Assembly: GCA_003389325.1 (NCBI GenBank)
Contig: QQVE01000034.1
Span: 1-64,000, forward strand
From: Planctomycetota bacterium
Lineage (GTDB): Bacteria; Planctomycetota; Planctomycetia; Pirellulales; PALSA-1355
Length of the DNA: 64,000 bases
Direction of reading: 5' to 3'
Shown here: in pieces, positions 54,114-61,763 of the stretch
How positions within the stretch are numbered: the stretch's first letter is position 1
Layout: every line of letters starts with the position of its first letter
Made by a program: the position numbers and the translations under genes
Notes under the pieces: model-generated
What the model saw: the letters and a program-made list of their open reading frames with translations, nothing else
What the model was told of the DNA's origin: nothing
Database searches by the model: none

Positions 54114-55703
54114 ATGACCGTGCAACCCGTGCTGATCGCCGACACCTGGCGTGCGAGCGCGTCCTCGGGCACGTTTCAGGCCGAAAACCCGTCGACCGGT
54201 GAGCCCCTGCGCGAAGTGTATCCGCTCAGCAGTTGGGCCGACATCGACGCCGCGCTCGAGGCGGCCACGGCCGCCGCGGACGAGTTGCGCCAGGCGTCGC
54301 CCGATCGATTGGCCGACTTCCTGGAGCGGTATGCCGACGCGATCGAGAAGCACAGCGAGGCCTTGGTGGCGATGGCCCATGCCGAAACGGCGCTGCCGGC
54401 CAGCCCGCGCTTGGCAGACGTCGAGCTGCCGCGCACCAGCGGACAACTGCGGCAAGCCGCCCGCGCAGCGCGCGAGGGCAGTTGGGCATTGCCGACGATC
54501 GACACCCAAGCCGGCATCCGCTCGTGCCACGAACCGCTGGGGCCCGTGTTCGTGTTCGGGCCAAACAACTTTCCATTCGCCTTCAACAGCATCGCGGGCG
54601 GCGACTTTGCCGCGGCCATCGCCACCGGCTGCCCGGTGATCGCCAAAGGCAACACGTCGCATCCCGGTACCACGCGGCTGTTGGGCGAGGCCGCGCACGC
54701 GGCTGCCCAGCAAGCCGGTTTGCCCGCCGGCACCGTGCAGTTGCTCTACCGCACGAGCCACGATGACGGCGCCCGAGCCGTGGCCGACCCGCGCACCGGG
54801 GCCACGGGCTACACCGGCAGCCGATCGGCGGGCCTGGTGCTGAAAGCCGCGGCTGACGCCGCCGGCAAGCCGATCTACCTGGAACTGTCGAGCATCAACC
54901 CCGTCGTGATGCTCCCCGGCGCCATCCGCTCGCGCGGCGAGGAAGTGGCCACCGAGTTCACGACCAGTTGCCTAATGGGCACCGGGCAATTCTGCACGAA
55001 CCCAGGGGTAGTGATCCTGCTGGCGGGTGCCGAAACCGAGAAGTTCATCGACGCGGTGGCGGAGAAGTTCAAAGCGGCCCCTTGCGGCACGTTGTTGTCC
55101 TCCGGCGTGGCTCGCGCGCTGGAAAAGAACGTGGCGCGGCTGGTCGACAGCGGGGCGAAGCTGCTCACCGGCGGAAGCCCCGTCGACGAGCCCGGCTTCC
55201 ACTACGCCAACACGCTGCTGCGCGTCGCGGCCGAAGAGTTCCTGCGCGATCCCGAAGCGTTCCAGATCGAGGCGTTCGGCAACAGCTCGCTGCTGGTCGT
55301 GGCCGACGACGTGAAACAAGTATCGGCCGTCGTTGACCGTCTCGAAGGCAACCTGACCGGCTGCGTCTACTCCGACAGCGCGGGCAGCGACGACGGCATG
55401 TATGCCGAAGTGGCTCCGCGCTTGCGAGCCAAGGTGGGGCGGCTGCTCAACGACAAGATGCCCACCGGCGTGGCCGTCAGCCCGGCGATGAACCACGGCG
55501 GACCCTATCCGGCGACGGGGCATCCCGGCTTTACGGCCGTGGGCATCCCGGCATCGCTACGGCGGTTTTCGGCGCTAGTGTGCTACGACAACGTGCGGCC
55601 CACGCGGCTGCCTGCGATTCTGCAGGACAAGAACGCGCGCGGCACGTGGCGCTGGATCGATGGCGTTTGGTCGCAGTCCGACGTGGCTGGACAGTCGGGC
55701 TAG
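54114..55703 (+). CDS. Aldehyde dehydrogenase, alpha-ketoglutarate semialdehyde dehydrogenase type
   Basis: The product has 529 residues from ATG 54114. It belongs to the longer NADP-dependent ALDH branch that includes ketoglutarate semialdehyde dehydrogenase and fatty aldehyde dehydrogenase of Vibrio: GPVFVFGPNNFPFAFNSIAG, ATGCPVIAKGNTSHPGT, TGYTGSRSAGLVLK, catalytic Glu in YLELSSINPVVMLPGA (about residue 257) and catalytic Cys in GTGQFCTNPG (about 293). The later motifs EAFGNSSLLVVADD and GVAVSPAMNHGGPYPATGHP are typical of this subgroup. It would oxidise 2,5-dioxopentanoate to 2-oxoglutarate at the end of the non-phosphorylative pentose/sugar-acid routes, compatible with the dehydratase at 43419 although they are not linked in an operon. 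Confidence 0.9.
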   Translation: MTVQPVLIADTWRASASSGTFQAENPSTGEPLREVYPLSSWADIDAALEAATAAADELRQASPDRLADFLERYADAIEKHSEALVAMAHAETALPASPRLADVELPRTSGQLRQAARAAREGSWALPTIDTQAGIRSCHEPLGPVFVFGPNNFPFAFNSIAGGDFAAAIATGCPVIAKGNTSHPGTTRLLGEAAHAAAQQAGLPAGTVQLLYRTSHDDGARAVADPRTGATGYTGSRSAGLVLKAAADAAGKPIYLELSSINPVVMLPGAIRSRGEEVATEFTTSCLMGTGQFCTNPGVVILLAGAETEKFIDAVAEKFKAAPCGTLLSSGVARALEKNVARLVDSGAKLLTGGSPVDEPGFHYANTLLRVAAEEFLRDPEAFQIEAFGNSSLLVVADDVKQVSAVVDRLEGNLTGCVYSDSAGSDDGMYAEVAPRLRAKVGRLLNDKMPTGVAVSPAMNHGGPYPATGHPGFTAVGIPASLRRFSALVCYDNVRPTRLPAILQDKNARGTWRWIDGVWSQSDVAGQSG

Positions 55704-55732
55704 ATGCAACGGGCAGGCTAGAGCAACGAGCG

Positions 55733-56368
55733 CTAGTTGGCCGGATCGGCGTCGCCGTTGAGTAGCGCGGCCTGCCGCTTGCGCTCTTCGGCCCGGGCGC
55801 GGATCTTTTCAGCGGCCTCGGCGCGGCGCTTTTCCGCGCGTTCCCGCGCTTCGCGCTTGCGCTCCTGCCGTGCGGCCTCGGCCTCGGCGCGGCGTTCGGC
55901 CGGCGTCATGCGCTGCTGTTGGGCCTGCGGATCGGGCGCCTGGCCCGCTTGTCCGCCGGCGGCCTGTTGGCCGGCAGCGTTCTGAAAGTTCTGACCGTTT
56001 TGAAAACCGCGGTTGTTCTGCAATCCCTGTCCACCGGCGGCATTGTTTTGCATGGCCCGCTGCTGCTGGTAGTACCTCTGCATGTTCATGCCGGGATAGT
56101 TTCCGTAGCCCAGGCTGCCCAGCGGAACGAACTGGGGCACCCCGGTGCGGACGCCGCCGCTGGAGCGGCCTTGCAGGTAACGCAGCAGCATGATCCGTTC
56201 GATCTGATCCTGCGTGAGACGGCTGCGATTGATCGGGCCCTGCGGCTGCTGGAAGGCGGGCAAGTTTGACGGCGTTTGAGAGAACTGAGCACGTGCTTCG
56301 CCGCCGAACGAGAGTCCGGCCAACACGGCGAGTGCAACAACCGCCTTCAGTTTCATCGCGTCCATCAT
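55733..56368 (-). CDS. Exported N/Q-rich protein with charged helical tail, unknown function
   Basis: The product has 211 residues from ATG 56368 (GAGGAGACCC just upstream). A signal peptide (MKLKAVVALAVLAGLSFGGE, ending EARAQ) is followed by SRLTQDQIERIMLLRYLQGR, an Asn/Gln/Gly-rich region (about 90-150, with MNMQRYYQQQRAMQNN and similar runs) and a Lys/Arg/Glu/Ala-rich helix (about 155-205, e.g. AERRAEAEAARQERKREARE). It resembles no enzyme; the mix of a compositionally biased region and a charged coiled-coil tail suits a structural envelope component. The gene is monocistronic by position, 168 bp after the histidine kinase gene. Confidence 0.68.
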   Translation of the reverse strand: MMDAMKLKAVVALAVLAGLSFGGEARAQFSQTPSNLPAFQQPQGPINRSRLTQDQIERIMLLRYLQGRSSGGVRTGVPQFVPLGSLGYGNYPGMNMQRYYQQQRAMQNNAAGGQGLQNNRGFQNGQNFQNAAGQQAAGGQAGQAPDPQAQQQRMTPAERRAEAEAARQERKREARERAEKRRAEAAEKIRARAEERKRQAALLNGDADPAN

Positions 56369-56460
56369 GGGTCTCCTCACGTCGCCAACGGCCACGCACA
56401 CTTCTTACGTACCGCAGATTACCAACATTCACTGTAATACGCACACATCCCGGACACAAT

Positions 56461-56501
56461 GCCCGAAACGGGCGGCAGAATCCTCGAAAGTGCGGAGGAT
56501 T
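56461..56501. other. Two adjacent inverted repeats between the kinase and the N/Q-rich gene
   Basis: GCCCG-aaa-CGGGC (56461-56473) and AATCCTC-9 nt-GAGGATT (56479-56485 with 56495-56501) are perfect inverted repeats 5 bp apart. They lie 36-76 nt after the kinase stop on its strand. No T tract follows, so they may be RNA processing or factor-dependent termination elements, or an operator for the N/Q-rich gene. Confidence 0.35.
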
Positions 56502-56536
56502 TGAAGAATGGGGAGGCCAATCGGTGAGCCCGCAGG

Positions 56537-58135
56537 CTAGCTCACCGAACCGGCCGGGCTTTCCAGCACCACCGGCAGTTCCACGATGACGGACGTTCCC
56601 TCGCCCACGGTGCTGTCGATCGATGCCCAGCCGCCCGAGAGCCGGGCGCGCTCGCGGATGCCTTCCAGGCCGTAGTGCCCCTCGACGACCTGCTCGGTGT
56701 CGAAGCCGGCCCCGCGGTCGCGCACTTCGATGCGAATCGTGCCGTCGCGCTCGACGATGCTCACCTCGCCGCAGTCGGCGCCGCTGTGCCGCTCGATATT
56801 GGCCAACGCCTCTTGCACGATGCGAAAGATGGTCGTCTCGAGTTCACCGGCCAACCTCTCGGTCTGCATGCTGTGCGAAAAGCTGATCTCGACTCCGCGA
56901 CTGCCGAGCTCGTTGACGAGATACTCGATCGAGCCGCTCACGCCTTGCTCGTCGATGATCGGAGGGCGCAAACCGCTGATCATGCGGCGCGACCCGTCGA
57001 TGCACCGCCGCAGCAGATCGCGGGCCCTTTGCAGCGAGACACCTTTGCGGGCGTCGCCCGCGGCGTCCACCGCGGTGTCGACGAACATCAAGGCGCCGAT
57101 CACGTCCTGCAAAATCGTGTCGTGGATTTCGTAGGCCACGAGCTTGCGGTCGCGCTCGTGCCGCTCCAGAGCGCGTTCCATGAATCGCTGCTTGCGTTGC
57201 AGCTCGGCGTTTTTGCGCGATAGCTCTTCGGTACGCTGCTCGACGCGCTGCTCGAGCTCTGCCTTGGCGCGCCGCAGTTCGTGTTCGACCTCGATGCGGC
57301 GGCTGACGTCGCGAAAGATCACCTGCACCGCGGGCAACCCCTCGTAGATACACGAAGCGCCCGTCACTTCCACCGTCACTTCGGTGCCGTCGAGCCGGAC
57401 GTGCCGCTGGACGATCAGCTCGGTGGACTCTCCGCTCATGGCGCGGGCGACGCGTTGGCGGGCCATTTCCAGATCGTCGGGATGAATGAAGTCGAGCACG
57501 TTGCGACCGATGAAGTCGTCGCGCGAGCGGCCCCCCCAGAGCTTCACGCCGGCGTTGTTGACGTACACCATCGGACCGCCGCGATGGACGACGATCGCGT
57601 CGGGGGCCAACTCGACCAGCCGCCGGTAGCGGTCTTCGCTCTGCCGCAACGATGCCTCGACGTGAATCGGATGGCTGCTGTCGACGACCGTCACCAGTGC
57701 GCTCTCGGGCTTGCCGGTCTTGGGATCGAGCAGCGGCGCGGCGGTTACCGTCACCCACTGGTATCGTTGTTCGGGGCTCCGCAAGCCGATGGTTACCGGC
57801 GGCTGAAACTCACCGGTGCGAAGGCACTTAATCGGAGGCAAGTCCTCGAACGCGCAGGGCGTACCATCCTGCCAAACGGTGTCCGACTCGCACCCGCGCA
57901 CCGTTCGGCCCAGCGGCTCTCCCACAGTCACCAGGCGGCGGGCCTGCGCGTTGGCATAGGTGATCGTGCCATCCGACGATACCTTGAACACGCCGGCGGC
58001 CACGCAATTGAGAATTCGCTCCGTCTCATCCAATCCGCCCGGCACGGAAGCAGGCGCGGGCTGTCCCGCGCGAAGCTTCGCCGCGCGAGCCGCGTCTGTG
58101 CCACTCAGCTTGGAAGGGGCCGCGTCTTCTTTCAT
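56537..58135 (-). CDS. PAS-domain sensor histidine kinase of the HisKA_3 (NarX-like) class
   Basis: The product has 532 residues from ATG 58135; a TTG at 58207 would add 24 residues. The first PAS domain (about 35-140: ILNCVAAGVFKVSSDGTITY) and the second (about 155-275: RRLVELAPDAIVVHRGGPMV, with VNNAGVKLWGGRSRDD) are followed by a coiled coil (about 285-340). The HisKA_3 H-box is RDRKLVAYEIHDTILQDVIG, with His as phospho-acceptor; the HATPase_c N-box is FRIVQEALANIERHSGADC and the G boxes DRGAGFD and GLEGIRERARLSGG. There is no membrane segment, so it is a cytoplasmic sensor. No response regulator gene is adjacent, so its NarL/LuxR-type partner is elsewhere. Confidence 0.92.
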   Translation of the reverse strand: MKEDAAPSKLSGTDAARAAKLRAGQPAPASVPGGLDETERILNCVAAGVFKVSSDGTITYANAQARRLVTVGEPLGRTVRGCESDTVWQDGTPCAFEDLPPIKCLRTGEFQPPVTIGLRSPEQRYQWVTVTAAPLLDPKTGKPESALVTVVDSSHPIHVEASLRQSEDRYRRLVELAPDAIVVHRGGPMVYVNNAGVKLWGGRSRDDFIGRNVLDFIHPDDLEMARQRVARAMSGESTELIVQRHVRLDGTEVTVEVTGASCIYEGLPAVQVIFRDVSRRIEVEHELRRAKAELEQRVEQRTEELSRKNAELQRKQRFMERALERHERDRKLVAYEIHDTILQDVIGALMFVDTAVDAAGDARKGVSLQRARDLLRRCIDGSRRMISGLRPPIIDEQGVSGSIEYLVNELGSRGVEISFSHSMQTERLAGELETTIFRIVQEALANIERHSGADCGEVSIVERDGTIRIEVRDRGAGFDTEQVVEGHYGLEGIRERARLSGGWASIDSTVGEGTSVIVELPVVLESPAGSVS

Positions 58136-58264
58136 GAATGCTTTCCGCGCCGCACGTGCCGTCAGGCGGCCGAACGACGCTGGCAGACGGTTCGTCGATT
58201 TTCCCAATTATCTTCCCAATTATACGCTCTGGGACACCGGTTTCGCAGTCCGCCCCCCGCACCA

Positions 58265-59452
58265 CTACCATTGGGCGTCAAGTAAACCCGCTAATTCTTC
58301 GTCAGCCAGCGTGCGTGGATTGCCGTTCATGCTGTTGCCCTTCGAATCGCGTACCAGGTCGCCGATTTGATTGCGGTCGACGCCGATCGCGCGCAACTGC
58401 CGCGGAATGCCGATCCGGTGCGCGATCTGCTCCACGTGCTCGATGAATGCCTCGGCTGCCTCGGATTCTGTTCGTCCATCGGCCAAGGACACCGCGGCGG
58501 CCAACTGAGCCAGTTGCGGCTGGCATGCGTCGCGATTGGCACGCAGCGCCAGCGGCAGCATCACGGCGCAGGCCAGGCCGTGCGCCACTTCGCAATGCAC
58601 GCCCAGGGCCGCGGCCACGCCGTGGGCCATTCCCAAACCCGAGTTTGCCAGGGCCATGCCTGAGAGCAGCGCGGCGTGTGCCATGGCCTCGCGCGCTTCG
58701 CGGCAGGCGCCGTCTTCGACCGCCCGCTCGATCGCCGGCAGTGCCATGCGCACCCCCTGCAGCGCCAGGGCCTGGGGTATCGGTTTGGCGCGGCGCGAGA
58801 TGTAGCTTTCGATCAATTGCGTGATCGCGTCCATGCCCGTGTGCGCCGTGGTCGAGCTCGGCAGCGACACGCCAAGTTGGGAATCGACCAGCACGACGCT
58901 GGGGACCAGACGAGGATCGCGCAAGCTTTTCTTGACCGCCGGCGAGTGGACCGAAATGACCGCGTTCTTCGTGGCTTCGCTGCCGGTGCCCGCCGTCGTG
59001 GGCATGGCCAACACGGGCAGCGGGGCAGCGGAAAGCTTCAACCCGCGCCCGACGCCTTCCAGGTAGTCGCGCACCGAGCTTCCCTCGCGGTTCGTGGCCA
59101 GGGCCGCCACGGCCTTGCCCAAATCGAGCGCCGATCCGCCGCCCAAGGCGAGCACGAAGTCGCCCGCCGCCGGCGAAAGCTCGCAAGCGCGCGCGATCAC
59201 CGCGTCGACGTCCTCCACCGTCGGCTCCCGGCTGATCGTGGCCAACGCCACGGGCTCGACGCGGTGATCTCGAAGCTCGTCGTGAAGTTCCGAGACCATT
59301 CCGTTTCGCTCGAGCGTGCGCGAGCCGAGGACCACCAGCGCCCGGCGTCCCAGACCGGCGGCGAGCGGCCCCACTTCGCGCCAACGTCCCCAGCCGAACA
59401 CGATGTGCCGCGGAGCGAGAAAGTCGTAATCGTTCGGCGTGAGGTCGAACAT
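58265..59452 (-). CDS. Iron-containing alcohol dehydrogenase family protein
   Basis: The product has 395 residues from ATG 59452. The NAD(P)-binding half has RALVVLGSRTLERNG, FVLALGGGSALDLGKAVAAL (the GGGS motif) and VLAMPTTAGTGSEATKNAVI. The metal-binding half has HTGMDAITQLIESYISRRAK, where the usual D-x3-H (DALTHAIEAY) is D-x3-Q, then GLGMAHGVAAALGVHCEVAH and GLACAVMLPLALRAN with two of the family's histidines. So three of the four canonical metal ligands are visible. Known family members with Q at this position exist (often called the maleylacetate-reductase or DHQ-like branch, recalled without checking). Substrate unknown. A candidate promoter is at 59505-59532. Confidence 0.85.
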   Translation of the reverse strand: MFDLTPNDYDFLAPRHIVFGWGRWREVGPLAAGLGRRALVVLGSRTLERNGMVSELHDELRDHRVEPVALATISREPTVEDVDAVIARACELSPAAGDFVLALGGGSALDLGKAVAALATNREGSSVRDYLEGVGRGLKLSAAPLPVLAMPTTAGTGSEATKNAVISVHSPAVKKSLRDPRLVPSVVLVDSQLGVSLPSSTTAHTGMDAITQLIESYISRRAKPIPQALALQGVRMALPAIERAVEDGACREAREAMAHAALLSGMALANSGLGMAHGVAAALGVHCEVAHGLACAVMLPLALRANRDACQPQLAQLAAAVSLADGRTESEAAEAFIEHVEQIAHRIGIPRQLRAIGVDRNQIGDLVRDSKGNSMNGNPRTLADEELAGLLDAQW

Positions 59453-59504
59453 GCGTGGGCGGCAGGTCTCCAAAGGTGGAAGCGGGCGACGCCGGGCGGT
59501 TTGT

Positions 59505-59532
59505 ATTATCGGGCGCGACGTCGCCGTGGCAA
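59505..59532 (-). promoter_or_regulatory. Candidate promoter of the iron-type alcohol dehydrogenase gene
   Basis: On the minus strand TTGCCA (59532-59527) is followed after 16 bp by GATAAT (59510-59505). The expected start is about 59498, giving a 46-nt leader. The plus strand also reads TATTAT (59504-59509) here but with a poor -35 for the gene at 59614. Confidence 0.35.
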
Positions 59533-59613
59533 CAACAGCCCTCCAGGCGGAGCCGCAGCCGGCCCAGCGCCGCAGGCTTTTTCACACCACCAGCTTGGGC
59601 TAGGATGGCAAGT

Positions 59614-60015
59614 ATGAGCATTGAGGGCACCCGCCGCGTGATGGAGACCACGAGCCACGAAACGGCCAACCAGTACCTGCGCTTTGGCTGGAGCTTGATC
59701 AATCACTACGTCGTCGAAGCCACGCCCGACACGCCGGCGATGGTCAAGTACGTGCTGGCCAGCGTTCGCCGCCTGGAAGACACGCACGAAGTGCTGACGC
59801 TCGGCGACCCCGACGAAGTGAACGCCCACTTGCAGTTGGGCTGGAAGCTGATCGAGAAGTACGTGGCCGGTTCGCGCCATCCCGACCGTCGCGACGAGGT
59901 GCTGCACTTCGTCCTGGCCTGGCAGCGCGAAGAAACGCCGCTGCGCCCCGGCGACGTGCCGCCGGCGCCCGAGTCGGCCGACGCGGCCGTGGAGATCGAC
60001 GACGAACTGTGGTAG
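59614..60015 (+). CDS. Small protein with an internal duplication, unknown function
   Basis: The product has 133 residues from ATG 59614, with AGGA eight nt upstream; an ATG at 59605 is the alternative. Two copies of a module of about 45 residues are visible: NQYLRFGWSLINHYVVEATP followed by DTPAMVKYVLA, and NAHLQLGWKLIEKYVAGSRH followed by PDRRDEVLHFVLA. They share N..L..GW.LI..YV and V..VLA, with one indel. The C-terminal 25 residues are acidic and Pro-rich (EESADAAVEIDDELW type end). No membrane segment or known family. The repeated aromatic-glycine core suggests a small helical fold formed by duplication. Confidence 0.72.
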   Translation: MSIEGTRRVMETTSHETANQYLRFGWSLINHYVVEATPDTPAMVKYVLASVRRLEDTHEVLTLGDPDEVNAHLQLGWKLIEKYVAGSRHPDRRDEVLHFVLAWQREETPLRPGDVPPAPESADAAVEIDDELW

Positions 60016-60079
60016 GCAGCCCACGGCGGCACGCCCACACTTTCCTTCCCCCACTGACGAGCAACGACGACACCGATCC

Positions 60080-61027
60080 ATGCCCTACGAACCCACGCGA
60101 CGGCAAATGCTGAACACATCGATCGCCGCCGGCTCCGCGGCGCTGTTGGCCCCGGCCACCGCTCTGGGCGCAAGCGACGGTCCGCCGGACGAGCCGTTTG
60201 GCTACTGTCTCAATACCAGCACGATCCGCGGCCAGAAGCTGCCGCTGGTGGCCGAATTGGAGATCGCCGCCCGGGCGGGCTTCAAAGGCGTCGAGCCGTG
60301 GGTTGCCGAGATCGACCAGTACACGCGCGACGGCGGAACGCTTCCCGACCTGCGAAAGCGCATCGCCGATCTGGGGCTGTCGGTCGAAAGCGTGATCGGC
60401 TTCGCCCAATGGATCGTCGACGACGACGCCAAACGGGCCGCCGGTATGGAAGAAGCGAAGCGAGTGATGGACATGACCGCGCAGATCGGCGGCACGCGGC
60501 TGGCCGCCCCGCCGGCAGGGCTTTCCGACCAGGACGATCCCGACCTGGAAACGACCGCCCGGCGCTATCGGGCGCTGCTCGAGCTAGGAAGAGAGCAGGG
60601 CGTCGTCCCGCAGCTCGAAGTGTGGGGTTTCTCCCGCAAGCTGAGCAAACTGAGCGAGGCGGCCTACGTGGCCGTGGCGGCCGGGCACCCCGACTCGTGC
60701 ATCCTGGCCGACTCGTACCACCTGTACAAAGGCGGCTCCAACTACGAGAGCCTGGCCATCATCGCCGGCAGCGCGATGCACGTGTTTCACATCAACGACT
60801 ATCCCGCCGATCCGCCGCGCGAAGAGATCACCGACGCCCACCGGGTGTTTCCCGGCGACGGCGTGGCGCCGCTGGACACGCTGTTTCGCACACTGCGCGA
60901 CTCGGGCTTTCGCGGCATGCTCTCGCTCGAAGTCTTCAACCGCGAGTACTGGAACCAGGACGCGCTGTACGTGGCTCGCGACGGCTACGAGAAAACGCGC
61001 GAGGCCGTGCAAAAGGCCTTGGGATAG
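60080..61027 (+). CDS. Tat-exported sugar phosphate isomerase/epimerase-like TIM barrel
   Basis: The product has 315 residues from ATG 60080. A Tat signal (TRRQMLNTSIAAGSAALLAP) precedes a xylose-isomerase-like (AP_endonuc_2) barrel: FKGVEPWVAEIDQYTRDGGT, SVESVIGFAQWIVDDD, and metal ligands Glu in QLEVWGFSRKL, Asp/His in ILADSYHLYKGG, His in VFHINDYPADPP and Glu in LSLEVFNREYW. The E-D/H-H-E set is complete. It probably isomerises or epimerises a sugar or inositol-type substrate in the periplasm. It starts 64 nt after the small duplicated-motif gene on the same strand and converges with the ABC exporter genes 16 nt away. Confidence 0.88.
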   Translation: MPYEPTRRQMLNTSIAAGSAALLAPATALGASDGPPDEPFGYCLNTSTIRGQKLPLVAELEIAARAGFKGVEPWVAEIDQYTRDGGTLPDLRKRIADLGLSVESVIGFAQWIVDDDAKRAAGMEEAKRVMDMTAQIGGTRLAAPPAGLSDQDDPDLETTARRYRALLELGREQGVVPQLEVWGFSRKLSKLSEAAYVAVAAGHPDSCILADSYHLYKGGSNYESLAIIAGSAMHVFHINDYPADPPREEITDAHRVFPGDGVAPLDTLFRTLRDSGFRGMLSLEVFNREYWNQDALYVARDGYEKTREAVQKALG

Positions 61028-61043
61028 GGCGGCACTTGCCCGC

Positions 61044-61742
61044 TCAGGTAATCGCCGCGTCCGGCGAGTGCTGTTCCAGCAGGCCGTCGCGCATTCGTAG
61101 CGTGCGGTGAGCGCGGGCCGCGATGTCGGGCTCGTGCGTGACCATGATGATGGTCTTGCCGGCGGCGTTGAGCGCCTCGAGCATCTGCATGATCTCTTCG
61201 CCCGTGGCCGAGTCGAGGTTACCGGTCGGCTCATCGGCCAGGATCACGCGGGGATTGTTTACCAGGGCCCGGGCGATGGCTACGCGCTGCTGCTGACCGC
61301 CGGAAAGCTGAAACGGGCGGTGATCCAGCCGCTCGCCCAGGCCTACCATCTCGGCCATGTCCAGACAGCGCTGGCGGGCTTCGCGCGAGACGTTGCCCTG
61401 GTAGCTCAGCGGCAGCTCGATGTTCTCGACCACGGTGAGCTGCGCGATGAGATTGTACGACTGAAAAATGAAGCCCAGGTAGCGGCTGCGGATGTCCGAG
61501 AGTTCGTCATCGTCGAGCTGCGAGACGTCCTGTCCGGCCAGGATGTACTGGCCCGTGGTGGCTCGGTCGAGACATCCCAGAAGATTGAGCAGCGTACTCT
61601 TGCCGGAGCCCGAGGTGCCCATGATCGCCACGAAGTCGCCCTCGGGAAAGTCGATCGACACCCCGCGCAGGGCGCGCACCGTGATTCCGCCCTTGAGGAC
61701 GTAATGCTTGTGCACGTCGATGATACGGGCGGCCATCGCCAT
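61044..61742 (-). CDS. MacB/LolD-type ABC transporter ATP-binding protein
   Basis: The product has 232 residues from ATG 61742 (a second ATG is at 61736). Walker A is [19 protein letters not shown]-loop [20 protein letters not shown], signature [19 protein letters not shown], Walker [19 protein letters not shown] and H-loop [11 protein letters not shown]. The length and the EPTGNLDS motif are typical of the MacB/LolD branch that energises lipoprotein release or efflux across the periplasm. It is the last gene of a minus-strand tripartite operon with the permease (61764) and adaptor (63160), separated from the permease by 21 nt. Confidence 0.95.
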   Translation of the reverse strand: MAMAARIIDVHKHYVLKGGITVRALRGVSIDFPEGDFVAIMGTSGSGKSTLLNLLGCLDRATTGQYILAGQDVSQLDDDELSDIRSRYLGFIFQSYNLIAQLTVVENIELPLSYQGNVSREARQRCLDMAEMVGLGERLDHRPFQLSGGQQQRVAIARALVNNPRVILADEPTGNLDSATGEEIMQMLEALNAAGKTIIMVTHEPDIAARAHRTLRMRDGLLEQHSPDAAIT

Positions 61743-61763
61743 AGCGGAAAAACCTCGCGCGGG

